Below, one piece after another: positions 55,334 to 64,000 of a stretch of 64,000 nucleotides of DNA. Position 1 is the first letter of the stretch. Each line of letters begins with the position of its first letter. The stretch covers positions 1-64,000 of the forward strand of contig NZ_LXES01000014.1 in NCBI RefSeq assembly GCF_001654845.1, in the 5' to 3' direction. The translations under genes were made by a program, and so were the position numbers. This stretch comes from Enterobacter soli ATCC BAA-2102 (GTDB lineage Bacteria > Pseudomonadota > Gammaproteobacteria > Enterobacterales > Enterobacteriaceae). The notes beneath the pieces are model-generated. The model was not told the DNA's origin, did not search any database, and saw nothing but the letters and a program-made list of their open reading frames with translations.

Positions 55334-56686
55334 TCAGACTTGCGAAAGCGTTCTGCTACCGCGTGGCTCGCGTTTATGCACAAGCCCCGCACTGTCAAAT
55401 AACCAGTACAACAGTTTTGCCAGCAGCAGGCAGACGCCGAAAATTACCATGAAGAAAACCACGCGCGACACGAACGAATCCAGACCTTCGCGCGCCAGAA
55501 CGATCATATTGAAAATGGCCCCAAAACAGAAACTGTGCAATATTGCTGCTTTGTAGCGATTAGTCTCTTCATTGCCGCGCTGGTAAAGCCAGTCAAACCA
55601 CTTAATGATTAACCCGACCACCACCGCGCCCGGCAGGATAAACCATGTCCCGCCCATCACCACCAGCGAACCAATCAGCGTAGGTGAAATTGCCAGCCCT
55701 GAGTGGTTGTTGAGGACTTCCCAGGTGAAGTAGTTCGCCGTATTCAGCACAATACCTGGGCGGTCAGGCCACAGCCACGTCGGAATAAAGACGTAGAAAT
55801 CACGCACAATCGGCGCCAGACCCTGGAAATCAATCTTGTCGTAGTTTTGCAGCAACAGCGCCAGGTTTTCCCACGGCGAGAAGGTATCGCGCGTGAGGTA
55901 CAGGAAGGTGTAAAACGCCTCATCGCCGGCCACGTTCATCCCGTAGCGTTTGAGCGCCAGCCAGAACATCCCCACGATGCCAAACACCCCTGCCGCCACC
56001 AGCATCCATAAAGAGATCCAGCCGCGAATGATGCCGATGAACAGGAAGATGGCGAACGCGATGATGATGTTGGCGCGCGTACCGCCAACAATCATGTAGG
56101 TCAGCACGCCAAACGCGACAGTACTGACCAGGAAAAACAGCCAGGCTTTGCTGTCCTGACGCAGGAAAAAGACCACCAGCATCGCCGGGATGAAGAAGTA
56201 GAAGAAGCGCTTAAGTGCCACGCCTGAGACTTCTGCGGAAAATATCTGGCTGTAGGACTGCAACTTAAACAGCAGAAAACCGTTATGCATAAAGAAGATG
56301 CCCACACTCACCAGAGCAATGGTCATCAGCATCACCCATGTCAGATGCGTCTCTACCCGGTTCATGGTAAAGAGCGCCCGGCGTGGCGCAGTCTCTTTTG
56401 CTGACCGCAGTCGGGTCTTATACGTGACGTAGTAAACCGCGTAGAAACAGGTTGCCGACAGTAATGCCTGCATCAGGATCTCCGGCGGGGCGACACTCAC
56501 GTCAAACCGGAAAACCAAAATACTGGTCAGCGGGAAACCAAAGTAAAAGGTCAGCAGGAACAGCAGCGAGAAAAAGACGTTGAAATTAAAGCGCACGCGC
56601 CGGAATTCAAACCAGGTCAGCGTGGCAATAAATAAGGCGCTCAGAAGCCAAATCACCAACAAGCCGCTAAATTGCAACTGGCTCAT
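55334..56686 (-). CDS. wzyE: ECA polymerase WzyE
   Basis: WzyE polymerises ECA trisaccharide units on the periplasmic face of the inner membrane. It has 450 residues from the ATG at 56686 ([15 protein letters not shown]), exactly the E. coli length; 13 upstream codons in wecF are rejected. It has about 11 helices and a large periplasmic loop ([22 protein letters not shown]). The start overlaps the wecF stop by 4 bp (ATGA). Confidence 0.96.
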   Translation of the reverse strand: MSQLQFSGLLVIWLLSALFIATLTWFEFRRVRFNFNVFFSLLFLLTFYFGFPLTSILVFRFDVSVAPPEILMQALLSATCFYAVYYVTYKTRLRSAKETAPRRALFTMNRVETHLTWVMLMTIALVSVGIFFMHNGFLLFKLQSYSQIFSAEVSGVALKRFFYFFIPAMLVVFFLRQDSKAWLFFLVSTVAFGVLTYMIVGGTRANIIIAFAIFLFIGIIRGWISLWMLVAAGVFGIVGMFWLALKRYGMNVAGDEAFYTFLYLTRDTFSPWENLALLLQNYDKIDFQGLAPIVRDFYVFIPTWLWPDRPGIVLNTANYFTWEVLNNHSGLAISPTLIGSLVVMGGTWFILPGAVVVGLIIKWFDWLYQRGNEETNRYKAAILHSFCFGAIFNMIVLAREGLDSFVSRVVFFMVIFGVCLLLAKLLYWLFDSAGLVHKREPRGSRTLSQV

Positions 56687-57762
56687 GCATTGTCTCCTGA
56701 AGCGATACGCAGTGCGCGATGCCACGGCGTGAGGTAATTCGGGCTGAAAAAGTCGATGGTATTTTTGTCCACCAGCGCCAGCTGACGCTGCGCTTCACGC
56801 ACCACATCCACGGTCAGCGTGTCTGAGGTAAACAGCACCGGCAGATGCTGCGCGGCCATATCCTGCCAGAACGGGTTTTCGCGATTAAGCACGCACGGAA
56901 TACCAGCCTGAATAAGCAGGCACAACGTGCCGATCCCCTGCTGGCGGGCAAAGATAAAATACCCCAGGTCGCACCGGCGCAACAGCGCGAGGTAGTCATC
57001 AAATTCCAGCTTATCACTGAGAATTTGCAGGTTCTGCGCACTAAACAGTGCCAGCCCCTGCTGACGTACTTCGTCGATATACGCGTGATTATTCGCCGGA
57101 TAACCCATCGGCACAATGACATTCACCGTATCGCCAAACTGGCGATGTATCGCCTTCAGGGCCGCGACATGTTCGTTACTGCGATCGCCGGAGTTGCCCA
57201 CCAGAATCGTCAGTTTGCCTTCCCGCGCGACATCATTTGCCATGTTGTTTAGCGCCGGGTTCATCCGGGTCGGGAAATAGAGCAGCTCCCCCCGCACGTT
57301 CGGATGCAGTCGGGCAAAGTAACTGAGGTCGCCTCGGGTGGCAAAAACACAGCCCACGCGCCCCTGCGCCATCCTTCTTAGCGGATAGAAGAGACGGAAT
57401 TTCCAGCCACGGGACACTTCATACAGATCCGCGCCCCAGATATGCCAGCTGCACTGAGAGGGTTTAATCCCACCGCTTAACAGCGCCAGCCACAGGCCGG
57501 TGTTGAACTGACCGTGGAAAAAGAACCGTTGTTCGCGGTTGGTTTTTGCTCTGGCTACAACCGCTTTTGCCAGCGCGGTCTTATCCGGCCAGAAGGTCAC
57601 GTTTAGCGCCGGGTAAGCCGCGCTCAGGCCATTCTCCTGGCCTGCAACCATAAACTCGCGCGCATCCGTGTTGCCGGATGCCAGCTCATCATTGAAAAAC
57701 CGTAGAACGGTCTGGTTATGGTGTGGGATGTCCGATCCCAGAATGTGAATCAGTGCAGTCAT
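56683..57762 (-). CDS. wecF: TDP-Fuc4NAc:lipid II transferase WecF
   Basis: WecF adds 4-acetamido-4,6-dideoxygalactose from dTDP-Fuc4NAc to ECA lipid II, giving lipid III. The 359-residue GT56 protein has the E. coli length: [22 protein letters not shown] at the start (quoted by position, residues 2-23), [36 protein letters not shown] and [19 protein letters not shown]. It overlaps wzxE and wzyE by 4 bp on each side. Confidence 0.96.
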   Translation of the reverse strand: MTALIHILGSDIPHHNQTVLRFFNDELASGNTDAREFMVAGQENGLSAAYPALNVTFWPDKTALAKAVVARAKTNREQRFFFHGQFNTGLWLALLSGGIKPSQCSWHIWGADLYEVSRGWKFRLFYPLRRMAQGRVGCVFATRGDLSYFARLHPNVRGELLYFPTRMNPALNNMANDVAREGKLTILVGNSGDRSNEHVAALKAIHRQFGDTVNVIVPMGYPANNHAYIDEVRQQGLALFSAQNLQILSDKLEFDDYLALLRRCDLGYFIFARQQGIGTLCLLIQAGIPCVLNRENPFWQDMAAQHLPVLFTSDTLTVDVVREAQRQLALVDKNTIDFFSPNYLTPWHRALRIASGDNA

Positions 57763-59009
57763 GCGCGTTTACGCCAAAGTAAAAATACGCCGCAACAGGC
57801 AGCGAAATAAACAATGTAAGTTGCCATATAGGCCTGTGCCGCCCCCAGAGCGCCGTGCGCAGGGATCAGCCAGTGAGAGAACGCAGTGAGTAGCGTAAAT
57901 TGGCTAATCTCCGCCAGGATATACAACCGCAGCGAGGCTTTTGCTATCACCAGATAGCCGAATACGTAAGCACCTACTTTCAATACATCGCCCACCAGCT
58001 GCCAGGCAAACAGGTCGCGCATAGCGGTGAACTTCGCTGAGAACAGCAGCCAGATGGCAACATCACGCAACAGCCAGACGGTAAAACTGGCAACCGCAAC
58101 AGCAGGAAGCACAAAACGCAGGGAGCGGATTATCTCACGCGTAATCTCTTTTCTTTCGGTCAGGCGCGATAAGGTTGGCAGCAACCAGACGCTAAAGGAA
58201 GCCGTTATAAATTGGAGGTAGGCATCAGAAATGCTGCTCACGCCCTGCCAAATCCCCACTTCATCCCAGCTGTAATGCGCGGCCAGCAGGTTTCGCATCA
58301 TCACGTAAGCCACTGGAATGGTTACCGAAGTGATGAGCGCCATCAGGGTAAATTTCCCGAGCTGCCCCGCCAGCGCCTTGTCCCACTGCGGCTTGAGGTA
58401 GTGCAGCGGAATAGTCCCCCGACGCATCAGCATAAACGCGGCCGGCACCACAACCAGCGCCGGAACCAGCGCCAGGCCTAACAGAGCCCCTTCATAACCG
58501 CCCAGAAGAAAACAAAAGTAGTAGGCAATCACCCCAATGATGCTGCCGAGGATCAGCGCCAGCGCGTTGCCGGCGGCGTCGCGAAAACCTTTCATCAGCG
58601 CCAGCAGCAGGTTTGCCCAGGCAATCCCCATCTGCACCAGCGCAACCAGCCGCACCAACCCCTGATAGTCGGCATGGCCAAACAGCCCCTGGCTGATGGG
58701 CGCTGAAGCCAGCAGGAAGACAACGGCCAACAGCGTAGAAAAGCCCAGCACCATCGCTGATGAGGTTCCCACCACAGAACGCAGTTTTTCCGCATCATCA
58801 TGATGCTGCGCGACAAATTTGGTCACGCCGTTGAAAATTCCGGCACCAGCCAGAACGCCAAGTACCGTGACCAGCTGACGAAAATTCCCCGCCAGCCCAA
58901 CACCTGAAGGGCCAAATGACACGGCCAGCAGCTTGACGACCAGTAATCCGGCGCCAATTTTTACAAGTGTGGACGCGGCGGTCCACACCGATGCTTTTGC
59001 CAGAGACAT
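57759..59009 (-). CDS. wzxE: ECA lipid III flippase WzxE
   Basis: WzxE flips undecaprenyl-PP-linked ECA trisaccharide across the inner membrane. The 416 residues form a MATE/MOP-like protein with about 12 helices: [20 protein letters not shown] at the N-terminus, [20 protein letters not shown] and [22 protein letters not shown]. It starts 1 bp after wecE and overlaps wecF by 4 bp. Confidence 0.96.
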   Translation of the reverse strand: MSLAKASVWTAASTLVKIGAGLLVVKLLAVSFGPSGVGLAGNFRQLVTVLGVLAGAGIFNGVTKFVAQHHDDAEKLRSVVGTSSAMVLGFSTLLAVVFLLASAPISQGLFGHADYQGLVRLVALVQMGIAWANLLLALMKGFRDAAGNALALILGSIIGVIAYYFCFLLGGYEGALLGLALVPALVVVPAAFMLMRRGTIPLHYLKPQWDKALAGQLGKFTLMALITSVTIPVAYVMMRNLLAAHYSWDEVGIWQGVSSISDAYLQFITASFSVWLLPTLSRLTERKEITREIIRSLRFVLPAVAVASFTVWLLRDVAIWLLFSAKFTAMRDLFAWQLVGDVLKVGAYVFGYLVIAKASLRLYILAEISQFTLLTAFSHWLIPAHGALGAAQAYMATYIVYFAACCGVFLLWRKRA

Positions 59010-59010
59010 A

Positions 59011-60141
59011 TCAGCCGAAATAACTCAGGAGGGTATTAATCACCGTACGCTGGTTAACCGGCGCGAGGTTGTAGAACAGTGGCAGGCGAAGCAAACGCTC
59101 ACTTTCCTGCGTAGTATAACGGTCTTCACCGGCAAACACCCCGAAGGCTTCACCAGCCGGGCTGCTGTGCAGCGGAATGTAATGGAATACCGCCATAATT
59201 TCAGCTTCTTTGAGCCACGCAATCAGCTGGCCGCGGTCATTGTTATCGCGCAGCTTGATGTAGAACATATGGGCGTTGTGGACGCAGTCAGCCGGAATGG
59301 TCGGCAGCTCAATACGTCCGGCTTTTGCCAGCGGCTCCAGCGCATCATAGTAGGTTTGCCACAGCGTCAGACGCTGCTGGTTAATGCGCTCTGCGGCTTC
59401 CAGCTGTGCCCACAGGTATGCCGCCTGTAAGTCCGCCATCAGGTAGCTGGACCCAATATCGCGCCAGGTGTATTTGTCCACCTGGCCGCGGAAGAACTGG
59501 CTACGGTTGGTGCCTTTTTCGCGGATAACCTCAGCACGCTCGACCAGCGCGCGGTCGTTAATCAACGTCGCGCCGCCTTCACCGCCCGCGGTGTAGTTCT
59601 TGGTTTCGTGGAAACTAAAACAGCCGATATGGCCAATCGTCCCGAGCGCACGGCCTTTGTAGGTGGACATCACACCCTGTGCGGCATCTTCCACCACGAA
59701 CAGGTTATGCTTTTTGGCAATCGCCATGATGGTGTCCATTTCACAGGCCACACCCGCATAGTGAACCGGGACAATCGCCCGCGTTTTCTCGGTGATCGCC
59801 TCTTCAATCAGCGTTTCGTCGATGTTCATGGTATCCGGGCGGATATCCACAAACACAATTTTGGCTCCGCGCAGCACAAACGCGTTGGCCGTGGAAACAA
59901 AGGTGTAGCTCGGCATGATCACTTCGTCGCCAGGCTGGATATCCAGCAACAGCGCGGCCATTTCCAGCGAAGCCGTGCAGGATGGGGTCAGCAGGACTTT
60001 AGCACTGTGAAAACGTTGTTCCATCCACTGCTGGCAGCGACGGGTAAAACCGCCATCACCGCAAAGTTTGCCGCTGCCCATGGCAGACTGCATATAGTCG
60101 AGTTCGGTTCCCACTACGGGAGGCGCGTTAAATGGAATCAT
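59011..60141 (-). CDS. wecE: dTDP-4-amino-4,6-dideoxygalactose transaminase WecE (RffA)
   Basis: WecE is a PLP aminotransferase that converts dTDP-4-keto-6-deoxy-D-glucose to dTDP-4-amino-4,6-dideoxy-D-galactose for Fuc4NAc. The start at 60141 (MIPFNAPPVVGTELDYM) gives 376 residues, as in E. coli; 16 upstream codons are rejected. The PLP Lys is in CFSFHETKNYTAGGEGG (about 181), and the Asp contacting the pyridine nitrogen is in FVVEDAAQGVM. Its substrate requires RmlA/RmlB-type activities that are not encoded in this operon. Confidence 0.97.
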   Translation of the reverse strand: MIPFNAPPVVGTELDYMQSAMGSGKLCGDGGFTRRCQQWMEQRFHSAKVLLTPSCTASLEMAALLLDIQPGDEVIMPSYTFVSTANAFVLRGAKIVFVDIRPDTMNIDETLIEEAITEKTRAIVPVHYAGVACEMDTIMAIAKKHNLFVVEDAAQGVMSTYKGRALGTIGHIGCFSFHETKNYTAGGEGGATLINDRALVERAEVIREKGTNRSQFFRGQVDKYTWRDIGSSYLMADLQAAYLWAQLEAAERINQQRLTLWQTYYDALEPLAKAGRIELPTIPADCVHNAHMFYIKLRDNNDRGQLIAWLKEAEIMAVFHYIPLHSSPAGEAFGVFAGEDRYTTQESERLLRLPLFYNLAPVNQRTVINTLLSYFG

Positions 60142-60145
60142 CTTG

Positions 60146-60829
60146 TCACCTGTATAACCAGTAAGCGGTTGCGTCGACGTTGGCGCCACTCGCGATATAA
60201 CGTTTAAGCGCGGCGGTGTTGCCCATTTGGGTCGCCACCCGCAAAGTTGAAAGTTGATGTTGCTGCGCCCAGTGCAGCGCCGCCTGCATGAGTTTGTCGC
60301 CCATGCCCCGCCCGGCTAATAAACCGATACGCGCGTCCTGCTCATTGAGCTTACGCAGCGAGACAAATCCCTGGATCTGACCATCCGGCGCGCGGAACAC
60401 CAGGCAAACATGGTCAAACGTGCCCTTTACGGCATTCTCTATCCACTGAGCATAAAAACGGCCGCTGTCCTCGGGTGCATACCACGGAGTGCGGAAACGG
60501 CTTTGGGCAAAAGCCAGCGCTGCCATCTGACGCAGCACCGGGATATCCTCTGCGGTTGCGGGTTCAGCCCCAGGCGAGACGTATTGAGCCACGGCGATAG
60601 AGAGGTCAACCTCACCCTCTACCAGCTGAAATCCGTGCTGCTGGAGTGCATCCAGCAGGTCGCTGCGTCCCGCCGGAATTTTGGCCTGCACGCGCTGCCA
60701 CGCAGCAAAGTCCGCTGCTGCGAGCGCCGGCGCATCATCGCGCAGACGCACAATGGCTGAAGGCAGGCCGAAAAAGGTGCTTTCCCACTGAAGGGACTCA
60801 AGCACCCCGTTGAGGTCACTCAACGCCAC
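60146..60829 (-). CDS. wecD: dTDP-fucosamine acetyltransferase WecD (RffC)
   Basis: WecD is a GNAT enzyme that N-acetylates dTDP-4-amino-4,6-dideoxygalactose to dTDP-Fuc4NAc. It has 227 residues against 224 in E. coli. The C-terminal acetyl-CoA fold is clear ([20 protein letters not shown], the R/Q-x-x-G-x-G/A-type loop, then [20 protein letters not shown]). The N-terminal third is much less conserved. The start is GTG at 60829, overlapping the end of wecC by 10 bp. In E. coli rffG and rffH lie between wecC and wecD. Confidence 0.93.
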   Translation of the reverse strand: MALSDLNGVLESLQWESTFFGLPSAIVRLRDDAPALAAADFAAWQRVQAKIPAGRSDLLDALQQHGFQLVEGEVDLSIAVAQYVSPGAEPATAEDIPVLRQMAALAFAQSRFRTPWYAPEDSGRFYAQWIENAVKGTFDHVCLVFRAPDGQIQGFVSLRKLNEQDARIGLLAGRGMGDKLMQAALHWAQQHQLSTLRVATQMGNTAALKRYIASGANVDATAYWLYR

Positions 60830-62082
60830 ACGCCTTTCGTATCAACAATATATTGCTGACGTACGGCATCACCGGAGATGGCTTTAAACGCTTTGTGATC
60901 CACCAGCAATACCAGCACATCCGCCGTTGCCAGCGCGTCATCTAACGCCGTAAGCGTGCAATGGCCCGCCAGTTTTGCCGGAAGCTCATGAATGTTCGGC
61001 TCAACCACCAGCGTTTCACCGCTGTGCCATTCGGCGATCATCTCAGCAATTTCCATTGCCGGGCTTTCACGCAGATCGTCGATGTTGGGTTTGAATGCCA
61101 GACCAAAACAGGCGATTTTCAGCTCATCAGCCCGTTTGCCGCTGTCTGCCAGGCAATCGGCGACCGTGGCTTTAACCTGGTTTAACACCCAGTGTGGTTT
61201 GCTGTCGTTCACTTCACGGGCGGTACGAATCAGACGCGCCTGTGCCGGGTTTTGCGCCACGATGAACCACGGGTCGACGGCAATACAGTGCCCGCCCACG
61301 CCAGGACCTGGCTGAAGGATATTCACACGCGGATGGCGATTCGCCAGGCTAATCAGTTCCCAGACGTTAATCCCCTGATCGGCACAAATCAGCGACAGTT
61401 CGTTCGCAAAGGCGATGTTAACGTCACGGAAGCTGTTTTCCGTCAGCTTGCACATTTCGGCGGTGCGGGAGTTCGTCACCACACATTCGCCTTCAAGGAA
61501 AATCTTGTACAGCGTGCTGGCGCGTTCAGAGCAGACCGGCGTCATTCCGCCAATCACGCGGTCGTTTTTAATCAGCTCGACCATCACCTGCCCTGGCAGC
61601 ACACGCTCCGGGCAGTAGGCGATGTTGACATCAGCCTGTTCGCCCGCCTGCTGTGGGAAGCTCAAATCCGGGCGGGCTTCTGCCAGCCACTGTGCCATCT
61701 GTTCCGTAGCGCCCACCGGAGAGGTCGACTCCAGGATTACCAATGCGCCTTTTTTCAGCACCGGGGCAATGGATTTTGCTGCGGCCTCAACGTAGACCAT
61801 GTCAGGTTCATGATCGCCTTTGAACGGCGTTGGCACCGCAATCAGGAAGGCATCTGCCTCCACCGGCGTGGTGCTGGCTTTCAGGAATCCGCCCTCAACG
61901 GCGGCCTTAACCACGCGGTCGAGATCCGGCTCCACAATATGAATTTCGCCACGGTTAATGGTTTCCACCGCGCGCGCATTGATGTCCACGCCTACAACCT
62001 GTTTTTGACGAGAGGCAAAGGCCGCCGCAGTGGGCAGTCCAATGTAGCCAAGACCAATGACAGAGATGGTAGTAAAACTCAT
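60820..62082 (-). CDS. wecC: UDP-N-acetyl-D-mannosamine dehydrogenase WecC
   Basis: WecC oxidises UDP-ManNAc to UDP-ManNAcA with NAD+. It has 420 residues, as in E. coli. The NAD fold is at the N-terminus ([20 protein letters not shown]). The catalytic Cys is in [20 protein letters not shown]. Substrate-binding segments are [11 protein letters not shown] and [15 protein letters not shown]. It overlaps wecB by 4 bp and wecD by 10 bp. Confidence 0.97.
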   Translation of the reverse strand: MSFTTISVIGLGYIGLPTAAAFASRQKQVVGVDINARAVETINRGEIHIVEPDLDRVVKAAVEGGFLKASTTPVEADAFLIAVPTPFKGDHEPDMVYVEAAAKSIAPVLKKGALVILESTSPVGATEQMAQWLAEARPDLSFPQQAGEQADVNIAYCPERVLPGQVMVELIKNDRVIGGMTPVCSERASTLYKIFLEGECVVTNSRTAEMCKLTENSFRDVNIAFANELSLICADQGINVWELISLANRHPRVNILQPGPGVGGHCIAVDPWFIVAQNPAQARLIRTAREVNDSKPHWVLNQVKATVADCLADSGKRADELKIACFGLAFKPNIDDLRESPAMEIAEMIAEWHSGETLVVEPNIHELPAKLAGHCTLTALDDALATADVLVLLVDHKAFKAISGDAVRQQYIVDTKGVWR

Positions 62083-63209
62083 AGCGATACCCGATTGTGT
62101 TTAAGTGCGTGCAAAATACGACTACAAGCCTGCCCATCGCCATACGGGTTATGGGCCCGGCTCATCGCCTGATACTCTTCTTCGTCGTGCAGCAAGCGCG
62201 TGACTTGTTCGACGATATGACGGGTGTCCGTGCCCACCAGGCGTACCGTGCCGGCTTTCACCGCTTCGGGGCGTTCTGTGGTTTCACGCATCACCAGCAC
62301 CGGCTTGCCAAGCGAAGGCGCTTCTTCCTGAATACCGCCGGAATCCGTCAGGATCAGCCAGGCATGGTTCATCAGCCAGACAAACGGCATGTAATCCTGC
62401 GGTTCAATCAGGAACACGTTCTCTACGTGACCCAGAATACGGTTCACCGGCTCGCTGACGTTAGGGTTGAGATGCACCGGATAAACAATTTGTACGTCTT
62501 TGTTTTCTGCGGCGATCTCGGCCAGCGCATGGCAAATTTGCTCAAAACCCCGGCCGAAGCTTTCACGACGGTGGCCGGTGACCAGAATGGTCTTTTTATC
62601 GTTGCTCAGGAACGGATAGCGCGCAGTCAGCTCGCTTTGCAGGCTGTCATTCGTCAGCACACGATCGCGCACCCAAATCAGCGCATCAATGACGGTATTT
62701 CCGGTGACGAAAATTTTCTTATCCGCGATATTTTCGCACAGCAAATTCTGACGGGAGTTTTCCGTTGGCGCGAAATGGTACATCGCCAGGTGTCCGGTCA
62801 GCGTGCGGTTGGCTTCTTCTGGCCACGGTGAGTAGAGATTACCGGTACGCAGCCCTGCTTCAACATGGCCAACGGGAATACGCTGATAAAACGCCGCCAG
62901 GCTGGTCGCAACCGTCGTTGTGGTGTCGCCATGCACAAGCACGACGTCAGGCTTAAACGACTCCAGAATGGGTTTCAGCCCTTCCAGAATACGGCAGGTA
63001 ATCTCCGTCAGCCCTTGCCCCGGTTTCATGATATTCAGATCGTAATCCGGGACGATGGAAAAGAGCGTTAACACCTGATCGAGCATCTCCCGGTGCTGGG
63101 CAGTGACACACACTTTCGCTTCAAAATCAGGGTCCCTGGCCAGCGCATGAACCAGAGGTGCCATCTTAATGGCCTCCGGCCGGGTGCCAAATACGGTTAG
63201 TACTTTCAC
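62079..63209 (-). CDS. wecB: UDP-N-acetylglucosamine 2-epimerase WecB
   Basis: WecB interconverts UDP-GlcNAc and UDP-ManNAc, the first committed step to ManNAcA. It is a 376-residue GT-B-fold non-hydrolysing epimerase: [20 protein letters not shown] at the start, [47 protein letters not shown] and [20 protein letters not shown]. It is separated from wzzE by 57 bp with no visible terminator. Confidence 0.97.
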   Translation of the reverse strand: MKVLTVFGTRPEAIKMAPLVHALARDPDFEAKVCVTAQHREMLDQVLTLFSIVPDYDLNIMKPGQGLTEITCRILEGLKPILESFKPDVVLVHGDTTTTVATSLAAFYQRIPVGHVEAGLRTGNLYSPWPEEANRTLTGHLAMYHFAPTENSRQNLLCENIADKKIFVTGNTVIDALIWVRDRVLTNDSLQSELTARYPFLSNDKKTILVTGHRRESFGRGFEQICHALAEIAAENKDVQIVYPVHLNPNVSEPVNRILGHVENVFLIEPQDYMPFVWLMNHAWLILTDSGGIQEEAPSLGKPVLVMRETTERPEAVKAGTVRLVGTDTRHIVEQVTRLLHDEEEYQAMSRAHNPYGDGQACSRILHALKHNRVSL

Positions 63210-63266
63210 ATCGATTCTCTTCGATTAGCCGATGAAGGCAGTCAGCCTTCATCGTAGACGGCCTTC

Positions 63267-64000
63267 TTAATTTCTGCGGCGACGTGATAACGCCACGCCC
63301 GCGCCAGTCAGAGCGCCAACAATTCCCCACATAATCATCAGGAACGCGCGGCGAGGACTATCGCGTTTTACAGGTTCTTCAGGCGTACGCAAATAACGAT
63401 AGGTCTGAAAACGTGGGTCCAGAGTCGGACCGACATTCAGGGTGTTCAGCATCGCGCGATTTTGATCGTAATCGAGGTCAAAATCTGGCCCGACAGCCTG
63501 TAGGTTTTCCAGGCGCGCCTGCAACATTGGGCGTCCAAGCAGGAACATTTCGGAATCAGGGAGTTCATCAGCCGGAACGTCCGTTTCGCTGCGCGAGATG
63601 TTGCGTTGTTCCGCAATCTTCAGCGCCTGCTCAATATTGTGTACCCGACGGGCGAAGATCGCTTTTGCCACTTCTTCCTGACGCTTAACCTGCGCTTTCA
63701 TCTGAATGGTACGCGCAGCCCATGCGCCTTTAAGCTCATCATTCAGATGGCTTGCCGCACGCTGGCTGGCAAAGGCCACATACTGACGCAGCAGATTATT
63801 GGCATCCGGCGCCGTTTCGGCCACCAGCTTCACGTTGTCGTTCAGGTTGCGCAGCGCATCCCCTGGCGTGAACTGGATGTTGTTAATCATGTCATCCAGC
63901 AGCCCGGCATCGACTTTACTGTTACCGACCATGCGCTGCTTGTAATAATCAGTCTGGGACCAGAAATCACGACGGGTATCCCAGGACGCCAGTTGCATCA
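63267..64000 (-). CDS. wzzE: ECA chain-length regulator WzzE (3'-terminal part, cut by window edge)
   Basis: WzzE is a polysaccharide co-polymerase that sets ECA chain length. The visible 243-plus residues correspond to the C-terminal 70 percent of the 348-residue E. coli protein: the periplasmic domain with its long helix (KAQVKRQEEVAKAIFARRVHNI), then the second membrane helix (AFLMIMWGIVGALTGAGVAL) and a basic end. The Met at 63998 is internal. The start and first membrane helix lie beyond base 64000. It is the first visible gene of the ECA operon; wecA is expected further right. Confidence 0.95.
   Translation of the reverse strand, partial: MQLASWDTRRDFWSQTDYYKQRMVGNSKVDAGLLDDMINNIQFTPGDALRNLNDNVKLVAETAPDANNLLRQYVAFASQRAASHLNDELKGAWAARTIQMKAQVKRQEEVAKAIFARRVHNIEQALKIAEQRNISRSETDVPADELPDSEMFLLGRPMLQARLENLQAVGPDFDLDYDQNRAMLNTLNVGPTLDPRFQTYRYLRTPEEPVKRDSPRRAFLMIMWGIVGALTGAGVALSRRRRN

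Noticed and set aside
61192..62172. 326-codon plus-strand frame opposite wecC
   Set aside because: Antisense shadow of wecC with no family features.

Overview
The window is chromosomal DNA of a member of the Enterobacteriaceae. Gene content, gene order and protein similarity follow the Escherichia coli segment between rrnA and the enterobacterial common antigen (ECA) operon almost gene for gene. Most proteins have the E. coli length to the residue. The proteins are diverged enough, and the accessory genes different enough, to suggest a neighbour such as Enterobacter, Lelliottia or Leclercia rather than E. coli itself. That genus call is inference. I see no phage, plasmid, insertion-sequence transposase or CRISPR array.

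Layout from left to right. 1-157 holds the P1 promoter of an rRNA operon that reads off the left edge. 158-4152 is a leftward group: hemG (haem), trkH (K+ uptake), yigZ and pepQ (prolidase). 4252-7705 is the FadR-controlled fadBA beta-oxidation operon. 7872-17786 holds quinone synthesis (fre-ubiD, ubiEJB), Tat protein export (tatABC and tatD), the antiterminator rfaH and rmuC. 17927-19754 has udp, with a CRP/CytR-type promoter, divergent from ysgA.

19755-24068 is an accessory beta-glucoside cassette inserted between ysgA and metE. It has a leader RAT/terminator, a PTS EIIBCA permease, a GH1 phospho-beta-glucosidase and a BglG-type antiterminator placed last. 24083-35998 carries metE/metR (Met boxes, and an ERIC element in the metE leader), bioP (yigM), yigL, pldB, rhtB, rhtC, recQ, pldA, yigI and rarD.

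36082-43470 has corA with a candidate leader peptide, uvrD with an imperfect LexA box, then yigB-xerC-yigA-dapF-lptM and the divergent cyaY. 43562-50559 is cyaA opposite the hemCDXY operon. 50731-51942 is an MFS transporter not found at this place in E. coli K-12. 51948-52148 encodes the sRNA GlmZ. Upstream of it are a sigma-54-like promoter and three dyads resembling GlrR sites. 52447-52897 is the argX-hisR-leuT-proM tRNA operon, followed by yifK.

54582-64000 is the ECA operon wzzE-wecB-wecC-wecD-wecE-wzxE-wecF-wzyE-wecG, cut by the right edge inside wzzE. The rffG and rffH genes that sit between wecC and wecD in E. coli are missing.

Most of the window is conserved core genome. The points most worth a second look are the beta-glucoside cassette with its probable positive-feedback antitermination, the glmZ control region, the corA leader, and the ECA operon without rffGH. 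I found no wholly unknown multi-gene system.
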